This document shows positions 61,876 through 64,000 of a DNA stretch of 64,000 nt, piece after piece (within the stretch, counting starts at the first letter, position 1; every line of letters starts with the position of its first letter). A model generated the notes under the pieces. That model ran no database searches. It was given only the letters and a program-made list of their open reading frames with translations, and was not told where the DNA came from. Source of the DNA: a bacterium. GTDB lineage: Bacteria > Bacteroidota > Ignavibacteria > Ignavibacteriales > Ignavibacteriaceae. The position numbers and the translations under genes are program-made. The stretch lies in NCBI GenBank assembly GCA_016716565.1, contig JADJWC010000001.1, positions 372,001-436,000 on the forward strand, given 5' to 3'.

Positions 61876-62670
61876 ATGTCAATTGAAAGACCATCAACTT
61901 TAGATTTTCCACCGGATGCCGAAGGAATGGAAATGGTCTATTGCAGACCGGATACTTTAACAGATACTCCGTTTCATTATTGCCCGGGATGCGGACACAG
62001 TGTTGTCCACAGAGTTTTGATGGAAGTCGTTGAAGAACTTGGAATACAGGATAAAACAATCGGCGTTGCACCTGTTGGCTGTTCAGTTTTTGCTTATCAT
62101 TATATGAACGTTGATATGCAGGAAGCTGCACATGGAAGAGCAAGTGCAGTTGCTACAGGAATAAAAAGAGTCTTACCTGATCGGTATGTTTTTTCATACC
62201 AGGGAGACGGTGATTTAGCTGCAATCGGTACAGCAGAAACAATTCATACCGTTAACAGAGGAGAGAACATTTTAATGGTGTTCATCAACAACGGTATTTA
62301 TGGAATGACCGGCGGACAAATGGCTCCAACTTCTTTACTTGGGCAAGTAACTACAACGTCACCATATGGTCGTGATGTTAAAATGGTTGGTCATCCAATA
62401 AAAATTGCAGACCTGCTTATTCATTTGCCGGGAGCGTATTATGTCACAAGACAGGCAGTTCATAATCCAAATGCTGTTAGAAAGTTGAAGAAGGCATTTG
62501 AGAAATCCTTCCAGTATCAGAAAGAAGGAAAAGGGACCTGTTTTGTTGAAGTAGTTTCAAACTGTCCTTCCGGCTGGAGGATGACACCGGTTGAATCAAT
62601 CAAGTATCTTGAGGAGACAATGTTCCCCGCTTATCCGCTTGGTGATTTAAAAGTTCCGGAAAAAGTTTAA
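61876..62670 (+). CDS. 2-oxoacid:ferredoxin oxidoreductase beta subunit (thiamine diphosphate-binding)
   Basis: 264 residues. YCPGCGHSVVHRVL holds Cys ligands, VAPVGCSVFAYHY another, and GDGDLAAIGTAETIHTV..NNGIYGMTGGQMAPTS is the thiamine diphosphate and Mg site. GGAG lies eight bases upstream of the ATG. It forms the active site together with the alpha subunit. Confidence 0.93.
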   Translation: MSIERPSTLDFPPDAEGMEMVYCRPDTLTDTPFHYCPGCGHSVVHRVLMEVVEELGIQDKTIGVAPVGCSVFAYHYMNVDMQEAAHGRASAVATGIKRVLPDRYVFSYQGDGDLAAIGTAETIHTVNRGENILMVFINNGIYGMTGGQMAPTSLLGQVTTTSPYGRDVKMVGHPIKIADLLIHLPGAYYVTRQAVHNPNAVRKLKKAFEKSFQYQKEGKGTCFVEVVSNCPSGWRMTPVESIKYLEETMFPAYPLGDLKVPEKV

Positions 62671-62704
62671 TAGAATTTCTTGAAGAAAGAATAAGGAATT
62701 GAAA

Positions 62705-63268
62705 ATGCGACAAGAACATGAAATAATCTGTGCTGGTTTCGGAGGACAGGGAGTGCTTTCTATGGGAAGCATAATTGCTTACTCTGGAATGATTGAAGGA
62801 AAAGAAGTAAGCTGGATGCCATCTTACGGACCAGAAATGCGGGGTGGAACAGCCAATTGTATCGTTATTGTTTCTGATGCACGAATCAGTTCTCCCATCA
62901 TAACAAAATTTGATTCAGCGATTGTACTTAACCAGCCGTCACTCGATAAGTTTGAGAAAGCAGTAAAACCGGGTGGATTACTGCTATATGAACAGTCTAC
63001 GATTATTCATCCCCCAACGAGAGAAGATATTGATGTTGTAGGTATTTCTGCAATTGAAGAAGCAGATAAGCTAAAAGCAAAACAGGTGGCTAATATGATC
63101 ATGGTCGGTGCGTTTCTTGAAAAAAGACCGATCGTAAAAATAGAAACAATCGTCAGTGCTCTTAAAAAGGCATTGCCGGAACACAGGCATCATCTGATTC
63201 CTGTAAACGAACAGGCTCTTAAAAGAGGGAAAGAGCTGGTTCACCTAAATGAAAAAGTAACAGCATAA
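62705..63268 (+). CDS. 2-oxoacid:ferredoxin oxidoreductase gamma subunit
   Basis: 187 residues from ATG 62705 (AAGGA about eight bases upstream; a TTG at 62699 is the alternative). IICAGFGGQGVLSMGSIIAYSGM, YGPEMRGGTANCIVIVSDARISSPIITKFDSAIVLNQPS is the classical gamma domain that binds coenzyme A-side groups. Fourth gene of the cluster. Confidence 0.93.
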   Translation: MRQEHEIICAGFGGQGVLSMGSIIAYSGMIEGKEVSWMPSYGPEMRGGTANCIVIVSDARISSPIITKFDSAIVLNQPSLDKFEKAVKPGGLLLYEQSTIIHPPTREDIDVVGISAIEEADKLKAKQVANMIMVGAFLEKRPIVKIETIVSALKKALPEHRHHLIPVNEQALKRGKELVHLNEKVTA

Positions 63269-63287
63269 AAAAACCTGAGGAATAACA

Positions 63288-63557
63288 ATGTCAGACCCCG
63301 GAATAAACTGTCAGCATGCATGTAAAAACACCTGTGCGAGCCTTAACGAAGCTCTGCGTAAGGAAACAGCCATCGTAAAGTACTATGAAAGTGTGCTTGC
63401 CGAATGTAATATGCCGGAAGTAAAAACTTTTATGGATGAACTTATTGAAGAAAAGCGCAAAGTTATTCTTCGACTTATTCAGAAGCTGAATGAAATTCAC
63501 GTCCGTTCGCAGGCAATTGATGGTATTACATCGAGTTTTAATAATATTGATGGATAA
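63288..63557 (+). CDS. Small helical protein in the oxidoreductase operon, unknown function
   Basis: 89 residues. A Cys-containing N-terminus (NCQHACKNTC) is followed by two long helices (LNEALRKETAIVKYYESVLAEC and VKTFMDELIEEKRKVILRLIQKLNEI), a four-helix-bundle half like rubrerythrin-type proteins but without a full set of metal ligands. TGAGGA lies before the ATG and the gene is 19 bases after the gamma subunit, so it belongs to the operon. No function can be named. Confidence 0.8.
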   Translation: MSDPGINCQHACKNTCASLNEALRKETAIVKYYESVLAECNMPEVKTFMDELIEEKRKVILRLIQKLNEIHVRSQAIDGITSSFNNIDG

Positions 63558-63654
63558 ATGATACTTGCCTGCTGCAAGCAAGTTCGATTGACATCGCAGG
63601 TATTAATGGTTATATTTGCCACCCAAAATTGAAATAGAAAAAGCTAGTTCTTAT

Positions 63655-63782
63655 TAGAAATTATATCGCGGGCCCGTCATTAAAGCAAGTTTTAATGCCG
63701 AGATAAAGTGGAACAATTGGAAAGCGAGTCGGGTTTATCCCGCCGAAATGAAATGAAGGCGGACTCATAACCCGAAGTAAAA
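63655..63782 (+). pseudogene. Scrambled partial copy of the initiator tRNA region
   Basis: ATTATATCGCGGG at about 63659 repeats the bases just before and at the start of the tRNA (63792). GTGGAACAATTGGAAAGC..GTCGGG near 63709-63737 resembles the tRNA D-arm, and GACTCATAACCCGAAG near 63761-63777 repeats the anticodon arm. The pieces are in tRNA order but broken by other sequence and cannot fold as tRNA. Confidence 0.6.
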
Positions 63783-63798
63783 ATTAAAAATATTATAT

Positions 63799-63871
<73 letters not shown>

Positions 63872-63877
63872 CTAGAT

Positions 63878-63912
63878 AAGGTTGAAAATGAAATGTTTTC
63901 AACCTTTTTTGT
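63878..63912 (+). terminator. Intrinsic terminator of the tRNA
   Basis: AAGGTTGAAAA and TTTTCAACCTT form an 11-base-pair stem followed by TTTTG. Confidence 0.85.
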
Positions 63913-63931
63913 TTTAAAGCCAGCCAGTTAC

Positions 63932-64000
63932 TTAGTCAGAAATTAACAGATTTCTGACTAATCTATCAGAAATTTAGTCAGAAATTTTCTCACCACTGAC
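63932..64000. repeat. Inverted and direct repeats downstream of the tRNA
   Basis: TTAGTCAGAAAT / ATTTCTGACTAA, 12-base perfect arms around TAACAG (63932-63961), followed by ATCAGAAATTTAGTCAGAAATTT, more copies of the same word. The window ends here. Such clusters next to a tRNA could be integrase-binding sites of an inserted element or a local satellite. Confidence 0.6.

Overview
The window is AT-rich bacterial DNA, most likely from the class Ignavibacteria (Bacteroidota/Chlorobi group). The strongest evidence is seven exported proteins ending in the NYPNPFNP-type C-terminal sorting domain of the type IX secretion system (T9SS). They are accompanied by C25 (gingipain-family) peptidases, C69 peptidase, NtrC-type regulators with sigma-54-like promoters, and an [FeFe]-hydrogenase typical of fermentative or anaerobic members of this lineage. 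There is no rRNA and no CRISPR array. One tRNA (initiator tRNA-Met) lies near the right edge.

Layout. (1) 1-5.8 kb, minus strand: a tightly packed defence-type operon of HerA ATPase, NurA nuclease and DNA methyltransferase, followed by a membrane protein and a truncated gene that look like a Kiwa (KwaA/KwaB) pair. (2) 5.8-13.1 kb: dispersed-repeat DNA, a large LuxR-type ATPase regulator, a DUF4242 protein, methanethiol S-methyltransferase (MddA), and several small or uncharacterised genes. (3) 13.1-28.2 kb: a REP-associated tyrosine transposase (RAYT) with its palindromes, a run of secreted T9SS cargo (SBBP/BNR propellers, an FGE-like protein), an aspartyl protease, an AraC-type membrane regulator, gamma-glutamyltransferase and a C69 dipeptidase. 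(4) 28.5-39.7 kb: four large T9SS cargo genes, two of them C25 peptidases, one of which is frameshifted. (5) 39.7-46.9 kb: a DUF1624 acyltransferase, then a receiver protein, hydCBA hydrogenase and histidine kinase in one direction, with a TM1266-like small regulator facing them. (6) 47-56.6 kb: a sensor kinase/NtrC-type regulator pair flanked on both sides by sigma-54-type promoters, each driving a secreted Gln/Lys-rich protein. A beta-barrel gene, a DUF2202 lipoprotein, a five-heme cytochrome and a monoheme cytochrome-porin fusion follow. (7) 56.6-60.2 kb: an antitoxin with a truncated toxin, a nuclease-like/helicase fusion and a ceramide-desaturase homologue. (8) 60.4-63.6 kb: a four-subunit 2-oxoacid:ferredoxin oxidoreductase. 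(9) 63.6-64 kb: initiator tRNA with a scrambled partial copy upstream and a palindrome-rich end.

How the parts work together. The energy genes fit an anaerobic fermentative or respiratory life. The 2-oxoacid oxidoreductase would reduce ferredoxin and the hydrogenase would dispose of electrons as H2. The cytochromes at 53.9-56.6 kb could pass electrons to the cell surface. T9SS cargo and peptidases would digest external protein and polymer. The two most interesting assemblies are the sigma-54 two-component locus with secreted low-complexity proteins (47-53.8 kb) and the HerA-NurA-methylase-Kiwa-like island at the left edge. A third theme is that dispersed palindromic repeats have entered coding sequences in frame, including the RAYT gene itself and the linkers and sorting domains of exported proteins.
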